The notes beneath the pieces were generated by a model. That model had not been told where the DNA came from. It did no database searches and was given only the letters and a program-made list of their open reading frames with translations. A DNA stretch of 64,000 nt. Origin: Streptomyces sp. LHD-70. Its GTDB lineage: Bacteria; Actinomycetota; Actinomycetes; Streptomycetales; Streptomycetaceae. Location: NCBI RefSeq assembly GCF_031157275.1, contig NZ_JAVIFW010000003.1:310001-374000 (forward strand). Reading direction: 5' to 3'. Numbering within the stretch: position 1 is the first letter of the stretch; every line of letters starts with the position of its first letter. A program made the position numbers and the translations under genes. Below, one piece after another: positions 8,803 to 17,274 of the stretch.

Positions 8803-10523
8803 ACCCGCCCCACCCTGTCCGCACCGGCGGACAGGTCCTGATCGACCAGCTCGTCGCGCTCGGCGTCGACACCGCCTACGGCGTGCCCGGCGAGAGCTAC
8901 CTCGCCGCGCTCGACGCCCTGCACGACGCCCCCGTACGCATGGTGGTGTGCCGCCACGAAGGCGGCGCCGCCTACATGGCGGAGGCGCACGGCAAGCTCA
9001 CCGGCCGCCCCGGGGTCTGCTTCACCACCCGGGGCCCCGGCGCCACCAACGCCCTGGTCGCCCTGCACACCGCCCACCAGGACGCCACCCCGCTCGTCCT
9101 GTTCATCGGCCTCGTCCCGCGCGGCCACACCGACCGGCACTCCTTCCAGGAGCTCGACCTGCGCGCCACGTTCGGCGCCAGCGCCAAGCTCGTCGAGACG
9201 ATCGACGACGCCACGCGCATCCCCGAGTACGTCGCCCGCGCCTTCGCCGTGGCGGAGGGCGGGCGGCCGGGCCCGGTCGTCGTCGGCCTGCCCGAGGACA
9301 TGCTCACCGACGTCGTCCGCGTCCCCGACCTGCAGCCCGCCGCCCCCGCCGAAGGGGCCGTCTCGGAGGCCGAACTCACCCTCCTCGACGAGCTGTTGAG
9401 CACCGCCGAACGCCCCCTCGTGCTGCTCGGCGGCAGCCGCTGGACCGACGCGGCCCGCGCCGACGTACGGGCCTGGGCCGAAGCCTGGCGGCTGCCCGTC
9501 GCCACCGACTTCCGCTGCCAGGACCTCATCGGCCACGACTCCCCGTCGTACGTCGGCGCCCTCGGCTACGGCCGCGCCGACCACCTCGCCGAGCGGCTGC
9601 GCACCGCCGACCTGGTCATCGCGCTCGGCGCCGCCCCCGGCGACGTCCCCACGGACGCCTTCACACTGCTGCCCACCACCGGCGGCGGACCCCGCCTGGT
9701 CACAGCGCTGCCCGAACCGCTGCCCCCGGGCGTGCTCTACGCGCCCGACCTGCCCCTGCTCGCCGCCCCCGCCGCCGTAGGCCGCGCCCTGCGCGGACAC
9801 CGCCCCGACTCCACCCCGCCCTGGGCCGTCCGCACCAAGGAGGACCGGGACGCCCATCTCGCCTTCCGCGCCCCGCTGCACGACGCCGACCCGCTGGACC
9901 TCGGCGCCGTCTTCGCCACCCTCGACGCCCGGCTCCCGTCGGACCGGGTCGTCACCTTCGGCGCGGGCAACCACGCCATCTGGGCGCAGCGCTTCCTCGC
10001 CCTCGACGAGGGTGCACGCCAACTCGCCCCGCGCAACGGCTCGATGGGCTACGGCGTCCCGGCCGCGGTCGCCGCCGCGCTCGCGCACCCCGACCGGACC
10101 GTGGTCTCGGTCGCCGGTGACGGCTGCTTCCTCATGAACGGCCAGGAACTCGCCACCGCCGTCGCCGAGGGCGCAGCCCCGCTCGTCCTCGTCCTCGACA
10201 ACAGCCAGTACGGCACGATCCGCCAGCACCAGGAGCAGACCTACCCCGGCCGGGTCAGCGGCACCGCGCTCGGCAACCCGGACTTCGCCGCGTACGCCCG
10301 TGCCTTCGGCGCCCACGGTGAAACGGTCACCGCCACCGAGGAGTTCGGGCCCGCCCTGGAACGGGCCCTGGCCTGCGGCCGGGCCGCGCTGATCGAGCTG
10401 AAGGTGACCGAGGGCAGGCTCGCGCCCGGCGTCACCGTCGCGGGCCTGCGCCGGGAACACACGCACGTCACCGTCGCGGGCCTGCGCCAGGAACACACGC
10501 ACAAGGAGACCGCCGATGTCTGA
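8799..10523 (+). CDS. Thiamine-diphosphate-dependent 2-oxoacid decarboxylase/synthase-like enzyme
   Basis: A 574-residue member of the acetolactate synthase/decarboxylase superfamily with Pyr, central and PP domains. The catalytic Glu lies in VVCRHEGGAA (about residue 50), followed by RGPGATNA. The cofactor Mg motif GDGCFLMNGQELATA runs to VLDNSQYG (about residues 439-470). The ATG overlaps the transporter stop, and its stop overlaps the aldehyde dehydrogenase start by 8 bases, so its product is plausibly an aldehyde passed to that enzyme. The last residues contain a 12-residue repeat (VTVAGLRREHTH / VTVAGLRQEHTH) produced by a recent 36-base duplication. A 5-guanidino-2-oxopentanoate decarboxylase-like role fits the context but is inference. 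Confidence 0.85.
   Translation: MNPPHPVRTGGQVLIDQLVALGVDTAYGVPGESYLAALDALHDAPVRMVVCRHEGGAAYMAEAHGKLTGRPGVCFTTRGPGATNALVALHTAHQDATPLVLFIGLVPRGHTDRHSFQELDLRATFGASAKLVETIDDATRIPEYVARAFAVAEGGRPGPVVVGLPEDMLTDVVRVPDLQPAAPAEGAVSEAELTLLDELLSTAERPLVLLGGSRWTDAARADVRAWAEAWRLPVATDFRCQDLIGHDSPSYVGALGYGRADHLAERLRTADLVIALGAAPGDVPTDAFTLLPTTGGGPRLVTALPEPLPPGVLYAPDLPLLAAPAAVGRALRGHRPDSTPPWAVRTKEDRDAHLAFRAPLHDADPLDLGAVFATLDARLPSDRVVTFGAGNHAIWAQRFLALDEGARQLAPRNGSMGYGVPAAVAAALAHPDRTVVSVAGDGCFLMNGQELATAVAEGAAPLVLVLDNSQYGTIRQHQEQTYPGRVSGTALGNPDFAAYARAFGAHGETVTATEEFGPALERALACGRAALIELKVTEGRLAPGVTVAGLRREHTHVTVAGLRQEHTHKETADV
10431..10502 (+). repeat. 36-base tandem duplication in the 3' end of the ThDP gene
   Basis: Two directly adjacent 36-base copies (10431-10466 and 10467-10502) differ at one base (G to A), changing Arg to Gln in the second 12-residue unit. 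The duplication keeps the frame and adds a second EHTH motif to the enzyme's tail. Confidence 0.95.
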
Positions 10524-11946
10524 CCTCACTCTGCACAACATCGTCGACGGCGCCCCGGTCAAGGCCGCCGACCGGATGGAGCTGACGGACCCGTCGACGG
10601 AAGCGGTGTACGGCACGTCGCCCCGTTCCTCCGCGGCCGAGGTGGACGCCGCCGTCGCCGCCGCCCGGCGCGCCCTCCCGGCCTGGCGCCGCAGCACCCC
10701 GGCCCGCCGCCAGGAGGCACTGCTCAAGCTGGCCGACCTCGTCGTGGCGCACGCCGACCGGCTCCTCGACGCCGAGGTGCGCAGCACGGGCAAGCCGCGC
10801 GAGGCGACCCGTACGCTCGAAATCCTGCGCGGGGCCGACCAGTTGAGGTTCTTCGCCGGGGCGGCCCGAGTCCTCGAAGGCGTCGCGGCCGGGGAGTACG
10901 CGGAGGGCCACACGTCGTACGTACGACGCGAGCCCGTCGGCGTCGTCGCCCAGGTCACGCCGTGGAACTACCCGTTCATGATGGCCGTGTGGAAGCTCGG
11001 CCCCGCGCTCGCCGCCGGCAACACGGTCGTGCTCAAGCCGTCCGACACCACGCCCTGGTCGACCGTGCTCCTCGGTGAACTCGCCCAGCAGGCGTTCCCG
11101 GCGGGCGTCGTCAACATCGTCTGCGGCGACCGCGACACGGGCCGCGCCCTCGTCGCCCACCCGGACGTCGACATGGTCGCCATCACCGGCAGCACCCGCG
11201 CCGGCTCCGAGGTAATGGCCGAGGCGGCGCACGACGTGAAGAACGTCCACCTCGAACTCGGCGGCAAGGCCCCCGCGATCGTCTTCGCGGACGCCGACCC
11301 GGTGCGCACGGCCCGCGCCCTCGCCCCGGCGGCCTTCTTCAACGCGGGCCAGGACTGCACGGCCCTGACCCGCGTACTCGTCCAACGCCCCGTCCACGAC
11401 GCCCTGTTGAGGGAACTCGTGGAGAGCGCACGGGCCACGCGAGTCGGCGGGCCGGACGAACCCGACGCGTTCTGCGGGCCGTTGAACAGCGCCGCCCACG
11501 CGGAACGGGTGGCCGCGGTCGTCGCGGACCTGCCCGCCCACGCCCGCGTCGAGACCGGCGGCCGCCGCCTCGACCGCCCCGGCTGGTTCTTCCCGCCCAC
11601 GGTCGTCTCCGGCGTACGGCAGGAGGACGACGTGGTGCAGCGGGAGATCTTCGGGCCCGTGGTCACGGTCCAGCCCTTCGACACGGAGGCCGAGGCGATC
11701 GAGCTCGCCAACGGGGTGGACTTCGGCCTCGCGTCCAGCGTGTGGACGACCGACCTCGCCCGCGCGATGCGGGTCAGCGCGGAGCTGGACTTCGGCTGTG
11801 TGTGGCTGGGCTGCCACCAGGTCATCCCCGCCGAGATGCCGCACGGCGGCTACAAACAGTCCGGCATCGGCCGCGACCTGAGCCGCTACGGCCTCGACGA
11901 CTACACCCGCGTCAAACACGTCATGGCCGCACACGGCGCGGTCTAG
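10516..11946 (+). CDS. Aldehyde dehydrogenase, gamma-aminobutyraldehyde dehydrogenase type
   Basis: A 476-residue NAD(P)-dependent aldehyde dehydrogenase of full length. The cofactor and active-site motifs are TPWNYPFMMAVWKLGPALAA (about 151-170), the general base in LELGGKAP (about 253) and the catalytic Cys in FNAGQDCTALTR (about 287). The GQDCTA variant is typical of enzymes oxidising omega-amino or guanidino-butyraldehyde. AAGGAG lies 7 bases before the ATG, and the start overlaps the preceding gene. It is the last gene of the operon; its TAG stop coincides with the CTAG at the left end of a palindromic element. Probable role: oxidise the aldehyde made by the ThDP enzyme. Confidence 0.9.
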   Translation: MSDLTLHNIVDGAPVKAADRMELTDPSTEAVYGTSPRSSAAEVDAAVAAARRALPAWRRSTPARRQEALLKLADLVVAHADRLLDAEVRSTGKPREATRTLEILRGADQLRFFAGAARVLEGVAAGEYAEGHTSYVRREPVGVVAQVTPWNYPFMMAVWKLGPALAAGNTVVLKPSDTTPWSTVLLGELAQQAFPAGVVNIVCGDRDTGRALVAHPDVDMVAITGSTRAGSEVMAEAAHDVKNVHLELGGKAPAIVFADADPVRTARALAPAAFFNAGQDCTALTRVLVQRPVHDALLRELVESARATRVGGPDEPDAFCGPLNSAAHAERVAAVVADLPAHARVETGGRRLDRPGWFFPPTVVSGVRQEDDVVQREIFGPVVTVQPFDTEAEAIELANGVDFGLASSVWTTDLARAMRVSAELDFGCVWLGCHQVIPAEMPHGGYKQSGIGRDLSRYGLDDYTRVKHVMAAHGAV

Positions 11947-12138
11947 AGCTCGGCTCCCTGATCTTTGCGGATCAGCCCGCTGCCTCTCTGGTGCAGTGCA
12001 TCGGCTTGCGCCCGGATTGCCCTCGTACTGGACGTTCTTGGGTGATTTCGGTGTGCGGCGAGGTGCCGTGCCTGGGGGCACCTCCCGGCCGAAGGCTGGG
12101 GGAGTCGCGGCCCCGCAGAGATCGGGAGACTGCCCTAG
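11943..12138 (+). mobile_element. Palindromic MITE-like element, copy 1
   Basis: A 196-base non-coding element bounded by CTAG at both ends. Degenerate terminal inverted repeats share GATCTTTGCGG (left, 11959-11969) and CCGCAGAGATC (right). The core reads CTGGTGCAGTGCATCGGC, then CGTACTGGACGTTCTTGGG, and matches copy 2 (27617-27783) in opposite orientation. A G-rich hairpin insert, also seen in copy 3, lies near the right end. The left CTAG contains the stop codon of the aldehyde dehydrogenase. Confidence 0.75.
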
Positions 12139-12300
12139 CGCCCCTGGGCGACCCGCTTGGCGCCGAGCAGTACCCGCTACGGCTCCCGCCCCGCGAACTC
12201 GGCCAGTGACCACACAACGGGCCGCCCCACCTCCGCACGCAGATGCAGTACGGCGTCGTCCCGGCCCACACCCCCACGTGGCGCCGTACGGGTCGCGCGC
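12139..12300. other. Intergenic stretch with a possible gene remnant
   Basis: No intact gene. On the minus strand the segment ending at 12177 would encode RDDAVLHLRAEVGRPVV and then WSLAEFAGREP, which looks like the C-terminus of a real protein but has no beginning. It could be debris left beside the palindromic element. This is a weak reading. Confidence 0.25.
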
Positions 12301-13023
12301 TCACCACAACACCACACACCCCCGTGCGGAGAGCCGCGCCTCCGCCTCGGCCGGAACCTCCACCGGGTTCCACCGCAGATCCAGCTTCTCCAGTACGGGC
12401 AACTCCTCGACCCAGTCCGGCAGTTCACGCACCGCGTTCCCGCGCAGATCGATGCGCCGCAGCAGCGGAAGCCCCCGCAGCGGCTCCGGCACGGCCGTGA
12501 ACCGGTTCTCCCGCAACTCGATCTCCCGCAGCCCGCGCAGCTGTCGTACGGAGCCGGGCAACGTCGTCAGCCGGTTGCCGCGCAGCCACAGCTCACGTAC
12601 AGCGGCAAGGTCACCGACGGACTCGGGAAGTGCGACGAGGCGGGCGTCCTGTGCGCGCAGCTCCACCAATTCCCGCATCCCGCCCAGGGCTTCGGGTAGC
12701 CGGCCGAGCGGGTTCTCGCCGACGTTCAGGTAGCGCAGCCGAACCAGTCGGCCCAACTCCTCGGGCAGCGCGGCGAGTTGGTTGTCGTGCAGATACAGGA
12801 AGCCGGACAGCCCCCGCAGCTCACCGATCGCCTCCGGCAACGCGACCAGCCGGTTGTGCCCGAGGTCCAGGGTCCGCAGCCGGGTCAGCTCCGCAAGGCG
12901 CGGGGAGACGGACGTGAGGAGGTTGTCCGCGAGGATCAGCTCCTCCGCGTCCACGCGCGCCCACACGGACTCCGGTACGCGCGTGAGCCCCGCCTTCCAG
13001 TGATCGATCCGCTTCCGGGCCAT
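12301..13023 (-). CDS. Leucine-rich repeat protein
   Basis: A 240-residue protein made almost wholly of about eight 23-residue leucine-rich repeats of the LxxLDLxxNxLxxLPexigeL type. Examples are LRTLDLGHNRLVALPEAIGEL and VRELWLRGNRLTTLPGSV. There is no signal peptide, kinase or other catalytic domain, so it is probably a cytosolic interaction scaffold. The ATG at 13023 (MARKRIDHWKAG) is preceded by GAGGGGG on its strand. It is divergent from a CGNR zinc-finger gene 45 bases away. The partner is unknown. Confidence 0.85.
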   Translation of the reverse strand: MARKRIDHWKAGLTRVPESVWARVDAEELILADNLLTSVSPRLAELTRLRTLDLGHNRLVALPEAIGELRGLSGFLYLHDNQLAALPEELGRLVRLRYLNVGENPLGRLPEALGGMRELVELRAQDARLVALPESVGDLAAVRELWLRGNRLTTLPGSVRQLRGLREIELRENRFTAVPEPLRGLPLLRRIDLRGNAVRELPDWVEELPVLEKLDLRWNPVEVPAEAEARLSARGCVVLW

Positions 13024-13055
13024 CCCCGTACCCCCTCGCCGCCGGACGCCGAAGC

Positions 13056-13061
13056 TAGCAT
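13056..13061 (+). promoter_or_regulatory. -10 element giving a near-leaderless CGNR mRNA
   Basis: TAGCAT (TANNNT) ends 7 bases before the ATG at 13069, so transcription would start at or next to the start codon. There is no ribosome site upstream of that ATG. Confidence 0.4.
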
Positions 13062-13068
13062 CGAGCCC

Positions 13069-13701
13069 ATGCCCGCACACCGGCTCGTCCTCGACCTCGC
13101 GCTCACCGTCCGCCACGACGGCAAGGGCGGAGTCGCCGACGATCTGGACGGGGCCGACGGGCTGGCCCGCTGGGTCGCCGCGCACAGCGATGAGCTCGCC
13201 GAGGCCGGGGCGCCGCTCGACCCGTTCGCCGCCGACGCGGACGCCCTCGCCGCCGTACGCGCACTCCGCCAGGCCGTACGCGCACTGTTCGCCCGGGCCG
13301 TCCGCCCCGGGCCGCCCAGCCCCGCCGACGCGCAGCGGCTGCTCCCCGACGCCGAGGCCCTCGACCGGCTCGCCGCAGCCGCCGCCCGCGTCCCCGTCGC
13401 GCCCCGCCTGACCTGGCCGGAGTCCGCCGCACCCGAGATCACGTACGCGCCGACCGCCCCGGCACCGCCCGCCGACCTGCTCGTGGCCGCGCTCGCCCGC
13501 ACCGCCACCGTCTTCCTCGCGAGCGACGACCGCACCCGGCTGCGGGCCTGCCACGCCCCGCGCTGCGTGCGCTATTTCCTCAAGGAGCACCCGCGCCAGG
13601 AGTGGTGCAAACCCTCCTGCGGCAACCGCGCCCGCGTCGCCCGCCACCACGACCGCCACCGCACCGAGAACGCCCAGGGGACCTCTTCCCGGACGGCCTG
13701 A
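13069..13701 (+). CDS. CGNR zinc-finger protein (ABATE-domain family)
   Basis: A 210-residue putative transcription regulator. The N-terminal ABATE-type domain covers residues about 1-150 (LDLALTVRHDG, then ALRQAVRALFARA). A C-terminal CGNR finger has the pattern C-x4-C and C-x3-C (CHAPRCVRYFLKEH, then EWCKPSCGNRARVARHH). This family is thought to bind DNA through the finger and a ligand through ABATE. The ATG at 13069 is immediately downstream of a TAGCAT -10 box, suggesting a leaderless message. No target can be inferred. A palindromic element follows its stop after 15 bases. Confidence 0.87.
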   Translation: MPAHRLVLDLALTVRHDGKGGVADDLDGADGLARWVAAHSDELAEAGAPLDPFAADADALAAVRALRQAVRALFARAVRPGPPSPADAQRLLPDAEALDRLAAAAARVPVAPRLTWPESAAPEITYAPTAPAPPADLLVAALARTATVFLASDDRTRLRACHAPRCVRYFLKEHPRQEWCKPSCGNRARVARHHDRHRTENAQGTSSRTA

Positions 13702-13716
13702 GCCGAAGGAAACGAC

Positions 13717-13923
13717 CTAGGCCGTGTCCGTAAAGTCCCGCCTGCCCGGCGACGCCTGGCACGCTCCCCCAGCCTCCGGCCGGGGGGACCCCCACTCGCC
13801 GCACCGGACAAAGGCCCAAGTAGCTCCGCTACGAGAACCTTCGCCCGGCACGCCGAGAGCACGCACCAGACGCCGCCGGGCCGCCCTCCGGGCGGACGAC
13901 GGGACTTTACGGACACGACCTAG
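13717..13923 (+). mobile_element. Palindromic MITE-like element, copy 3 (GTGTCCGTAAAGTCCCG ends)
   Basis: A 207-base non-coding element with 26-base terminal inverted repeats (13717-13742 and 13898-13923) that differ at two positions and include GTGTCCGTAAAGTCCCG. Each end carries CTAG, possibly a duplicated target or part of the repeat as in IS5-type elements. The interior contains the arms CGACGCCTGGCACG and CACCAGACGCCGC plus a central GTAGCTCCGCTAC hairpin. It shares this interior with copies 1 and 2, although the ends are different. It encodes no transposase. Confidence 0.85.
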
Positions 13924-13926
13924 CCT
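13921..13926 (+). promoter_or_regulatory. -10 element partly supplied by the element end
   Basis: TAGCCT fits TANNNT and ends 6 bases before the ATG at 13933. Its first three bases are the last bases of the palindromic element, so the insertion may have created or altered this leaderless promoter. Confidence 0.35.
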
Positions 13927-13932
13927 GACCCC

Positions 13933-14346
13933 ATGCCCCGGAACCACAAGCCCGAACGCGACCTCACCCGCCTCCTCACCGGCCTGCGCCCCCACCTGGA
14001 CCCGCATCGGTACGTGTACGCCACCGTCACCGGAGCGACCCCGCCCGGCCTGGACCCGGTCGTCACGGTCCGCGAGGACGAGGGCCGCACCCTCGTCGTA
14101 CGGCAGGAAGAGGCGGACCGGGCCGGGCTGCCGTACGCGTACGTCGCCGGGTGGGTCACGCTCCGCGTGCACTCCGCGCTCGACGCCGTCGGCCTGACCG
14201 CCGCCGTCGCCGGTCTGCTCGCCGACGCGGGCCTCAGCTGCAACGTCGTCGCGGGCTTCCACCACGACCATCTGTTCGTGCCGTACGAGCGGGCCGAGGA
14301 GGCCGTGGACCTGCTCAAGCGGCTGGCCGCGGACGCGGGGGCTTGA
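13933..14346 (+). CDS. ACT-like domain protein
   Basis: A 137-residue cytosolic protein resembling small actinobacterial ACT-domain proteins. Strand-helix elements include VTVREDEGRTLVVR, then WVTLRVHSALDAVGLTAAVA, LLADAGLSCNVVAGFHHDH and LFVPYERAEEAVDLLKRL. The repeated beta-alpha-beta pattern and the 'SALDAVGLTAA' helix are typical of amino-acid-sensing ACT modules. No enzyme domain is attached. The ATG is 9 bases after the right end of a palindromic element and has no ribosome site, so a leaderless message is likely. Its regulatory partner is unknown. Confidence 0.7.
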   Translation: MPRNHKPERDLTRLLTGLRPHLDPHRYVYATVTGATPPGLDPVVTVREDEGRTLVVRQEEADRAGLPYAYVAGWVTLRVHSALDAVGLTAAVAGLLADAGLSCNVVAGFHHDHLFVPYERAEEAVDLLKRLAADAGA

Positions 14347-14503
14347 GGAGAGCCAACCCGTGAACTCGCTCGGGTCCGGCCGGTGTTGTGTCCCGAACAG
14401 TCGGGCGGCCCGTCGCCCACAGGGGTTCTGACCGGCCCGCATGCGCTCCGTGACGGGCATCGGGCCGGTCGGGGCCCGGCGTCCGGCCGTGTCGAAAGCC
14501 ACG

Positions 14504-14509
14504 TACCAT
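14504..14509 (+). promoter_or_regulatory. -10 element for a leaderless start at 14517
   Basis: TACCAT (TANNNT) ends 7 bases before the second ATG of the following gene. It overlaps the first ATG (14508), which favours 14517 as the true start. Confidence 0.4.
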
Positions 14510-14516
14510 GGACGGC

Positions 14517-15017
14517 ATGTCCTTCCTCCGCCGCCGAAGCGCCCCCACCCCCGCCGGCCCGGACTTCGACGTCCTGGCCATGGACCCGGGGGACTGGCCC
14601 GGCAACCTCGGCGCGGGCCTCCTGCCCGCCCCCGACGGCAGCTGCCAGGGCGTGTTCCTGCGGTACGACCTGTTCGGCGGCCGCGGACCCGCCATGGTCA
14701 TCGGCAACCTCCCGGAGGGCTCCCCGGCCCGCGAGATCGGCGAGAAGGACGTTCCGTTCGAGGTGGCGCAGCTGCTGCTCGCCCTGGAGAACGACGAGGA
14801 CATCGAGGTCGTCGAGACCGAGGACGTGCCCGTCATGCAGGGCGACAACCTGCTGATCGTGCGCCGCCTCAAGCTCTCCGAGAGCCGGATCTCCTGCGTC
14901 CAGTTCGACCGCAGCGACAACGTCCTGGTGACCATCGCCGCCTGGGACCGCCCGATCACGGACGATCTGTACGCGCTCCTGAAGCCGCTGCCCGCGGAGC
15001 TCTTCCAACAGGGCTGA
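14517..15017 (+). CDS. Conserved actinobacterial protein of unknown function
   Basis: A 166-residue soluble acidic protein that I do not recognise by function. It begins MSFLRRRSAP and contains FDVLAMDPGDWPGNLGAG, VFLRYDLFGG and the acidic stretch LLLALENDEDIEVVETED. There is no signal peptide or membrane segment. Two ATGs are possible (14508 and 14517). The second is preferred because a TACCAT -10 box overlaps the first. It stands alone and ends just before a strong bidirectional terminator facing the amidase gene. Confidence 0.75.
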   Translation: MSFLRRRSAPTPAGPDFDVLAMDPGDWPGNLGAGLLPAPDGSCQGVFLRYDLFGGRGPAMVIGNLPEGSPAREIGEKDVPFEVAQLLLALENDEDIEVVETEDVPVMQGDNLLIVRRLKLSESRISCVQFDRSDNVLVTIAAWDRPITDDLYALLKPLPAELFQQG

Positions 15018-15040
15018 CCGCCCACCCGCCGACACACATA

Positions 15041-15082
15041 CGCCGGGCCCGGACCTGCCCCCACGCAGATCCGGGCCCGGCG
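15041..15082. terminator. Bidirectional terminator hairpin
   Basis: Perfect 13-base inverted repeat CGCCGGGCCCGGA / TCCGGGCCCGGCG with a 16-base loop between two convergent genes. A short run of T follows on the plus side. Confidence 0.8.
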
Positions 15083-15100
15083 AGTTTCTCCTAGGCCCTC

Positions 15101-17053
15101 CTACGAACCCGAGGGCACGACCCGCACGTCCGCGGCCCGTACGAACGCGATCCGGTGACCGAACTGGATCTCGTAGTACGTGTCCTTGCCGCGCACCACC
15201 TGGTGGTCGGACGTGTCGAACGTCGCCGCGTAGTAGTACTCGCCCGGGACCTTCCCGCCCGTCGCGTACTTCTGGCCCTTGAGCACCTTGTACGGCAGCG
15301 GCGACACCGGCTGCGGCTTGATGTCCGACGGGTAGGCCGAGCTCTCCGGGTACGGGCGCCCGTACACCGGGATCTCCTCGGCTCCCGCCTTCGGGGTGAT
15401 CGTCGGGCCCGCCGCGTCGACCGCGGTCGGCTGCTTCTTCGGGTTCTTGAACCAGGCCTTCTGCCCGAGGAACCAGACCGCCGTCCAGTCGCCCTCGCGG
15501 TCCGCGACCGCGTACTGCTGGCCCGTCGACAGGCGCGAGCCGAGGTCGTTCACGCCGGTCGTCGAGTCACCGCCGCCGGGGCGCAGGCCGATGTCCTTGA
15601 CCAGCGGGGCGTCGTCGCGCGGCTCGGTGTGCACCCGGACCGCGCTGGAACCGTGTGCCGGGCACGTGTCGCCGGGCTCCTCGCAGCTGGTGAACTCCGG
15701 CTTGTGCGCGTCGTATTGGGGCGCCACGGTCACCAGGCCGCCGTCCGGTCCCGCCGTCCGCTTGAACGGCTTGCCCATCAGCGTGAAGTAGTGCTGCCAG
15801 TCCCAGTACGGGCCCGGGTCCGTGTGCATGCCCGGGATCGTCGAGGTCGTGGTGCCCGGCACGGTGTCGTGGCCGAGGATGTGCTGTCGGTCGAGCGGGA
15901 TGTCGTACCGCTTCGCGAGGTACTTCACCAGGCGGGCCGAGCTGCGGTACATCGCCTCCGTGTACCAGGCGTCCGGCTGGGTGAGGAAGCCCTCGTGCTC
16001 CAGGCCGATCGACTGCGCGTTGACCGCCCAGTTGCCCGCGTGCCAGCCGACGTCCTTCAGCTTCAGGTGCTGCGCGATGTGGCCGTCCGTGGAGCGCAGC
16101 GTGTACTGCCAGGACACGTACTCGGGGTCCTGCACCAGCTTCAGGGTGGTGTCCCAGGTGCCCTCGGTGTCGTGCACCACGATGTACCGGATCTTCTGGT
16201 CCTTCGGCCGGTCGGCCTTGTCGTGGTTGCCGTAGTCCTCGTCGCCGAACTCCTCGTACGGTGCCGGGATCCACTCGCAGGAGATCGTCTCCGGGCAGTC
16301 CGTCGCGGCTGCCGAGGCGCGGCGCAGGCCCAGCTTCTCCATCCGCGTGGCGTCCGGCTCCAGGCCCCTGGTGGCGGCCAGCCGGACGCGCTGGCCCGCG
16401 TCGGTGGTGCGGGTCTGGCCGTCGCGGATCACCGCGAACACCTCGTTGGCGTACGGGGCCGCGGAGGCCTGGTCGTCGGCGCCGGAGAACTTCGCGACGG
16501 CCGCGTACCAGTCCGCCGGGTCCGCGCTGTCGGTGTCCGCCCCGGCCTCGCGCTGCGCGGCGGCGAGCAGGGCGGCGCCGCCGCGGACGTTCGCCGCCGG
16601 GTCGGTGCGCAGCTCGTCGGCGTCGATACCGGTCAGCTCGGCGGCCTTCGGCAGGGTCCGGAGGCGTTCGGGCAGCTCGGACGCGTCGGGCAGCTTCGCC
16701 TCGGGCACCCGGGCCGGGCGGCGGGTGTCGCCGCGGGCGTCCTCCTCACCGTGGCTGTGGTGCGGGGCCTCCTCGATCGCGGTACGCGCGTCCGTCAGAT
16801 GCATCGGGCCGTAGCCGCCGCTGACGCTGGGGGCGCCGGCGTGCCCGTCCCAGCGGGACTGCAGATAGGAGACGCCGAGGAGCACGCTCTGCGGCACCCG
16901 GTACTCGGCGGCCGCCGCGGCGAACGCGCTCTGCAGCCGCGCGGACGAGGCCACCGGGGAGCTCTCTGACGGCGCCGCCGCCAGCAGGGGCAGCAGCAGG
17001 GCGGCCGATGCCACGGCGCCCGAGGTCCTCGTCAGACGTCGGCGCACGGTCAC
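15101..17053 (-). CDS. Secreted N-acetylmuramoyl-L-alanine amidase
   Basis: A 650-residue exported peptidoglycan hydrolase. From the GTG at 17053 the protein has a charged start and a hydrophobic signal segment ([17 protein letters not shown]). Residues about 40-240 resemble a lytic-transglycosylase-like helical region. The Amidase_2 zinc domain follows at about 295-440: [14 protein letters not shown] (first zinc His), [21 protein letters not shown] and HILGHDTV ending in HTDPGPYW (second zinc His and Asp). A C-terminal SH3-like tail ([15 protein letters not shown]) may bind the wall. The frame also opens from a TTG further upstream, judged unlikely. Role: cell-wall turnover or lysis of competitors. 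Confidence 0.85.
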   Translation of the reverse strand: MTVRRRLTRTSGAVASAALLLPLLAAAPSESSPVASSARLQSAFAAAAAEYRVPQSVLLGVSYLQSRWDGHAGAPSVSGGYGPMHLTDARTAIEEAPHHSHGEEDARGDTRRPARVPEAKLPDASELPERLRTLPKAAELTGIDADELRTDPAANVRGGAALLAAAQREAGADTDSADPADWYAAVAKFSGADDQASAAPYANEVFAVIRDGQTRTTDAGQRVRLAATRGLEPDATRMEKLGLRRASAAATDCPETISCEWIPAPYEEFGDEDYGNHDKADRPKDQKIRYIVVHDTEGTWDTTLKLVQDPEYVSWQYTLRSTDGHIAQHLKLKDVGWHAGNWAVNAQSIGLEHEGFLTQPDAWYTEAMYRSSARLVKYLAKRYDIPLDRQHILGHDTVPGTTTSTIPGMHTDPGPYWDWQHYFTLMGKPFKRTAGPDGGLVTVAPQYDAHKPEFTSCEEPGDTCPAHGSSAVRVHTEPRDDAPLVKDIGLRPGGGDSTTGVNDLGSRLSTGQQYAVADREGDWTAVWFLGQKAWFKNPKKQPTAVDAAGPTITPKAGAEEIPVYGRPYPESSAYPSDIKPQPVSPLPYKVLKGQKYATGGKVPGEYYYAATFDTSDHQVVRGKDTYYEIQFGHRIAFVRAADVRVVPSGS

Positions 17054-17274
17054 ATCTCTGGCAGGGGCTGACCTTCGCAATGCTGCCTCCCGGGGCGATG
17101 GTTCGCGATGGGGCGTGCGGGGCCGAACGTGGGTGTCAGTGGTACCGGCTCTCCGACGATCCGTCAATCATGCCTACGGCACCGGGATTTCCCATGTCAG
17201 GACGGTTCCCGGCGGGTTTCCTCCGCGCACGTCGGCCCGCCTGCGCCCCGTCAGTGGCCTGGACCATTGAACGC

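Noticed and set aside
13717..13923. Complete insertion sequence
   Set aside because: Only about 207 bases between the inverted repeats and no transposase frame; a non-autonomous element fits better.
15155..16969. Plus-strand 604-codon frame opposite the amidase gene
   Set aside because: Arg/Val-rich low-complexity translation; the minus strand encodes a recognisable amidase with zinc ligands.
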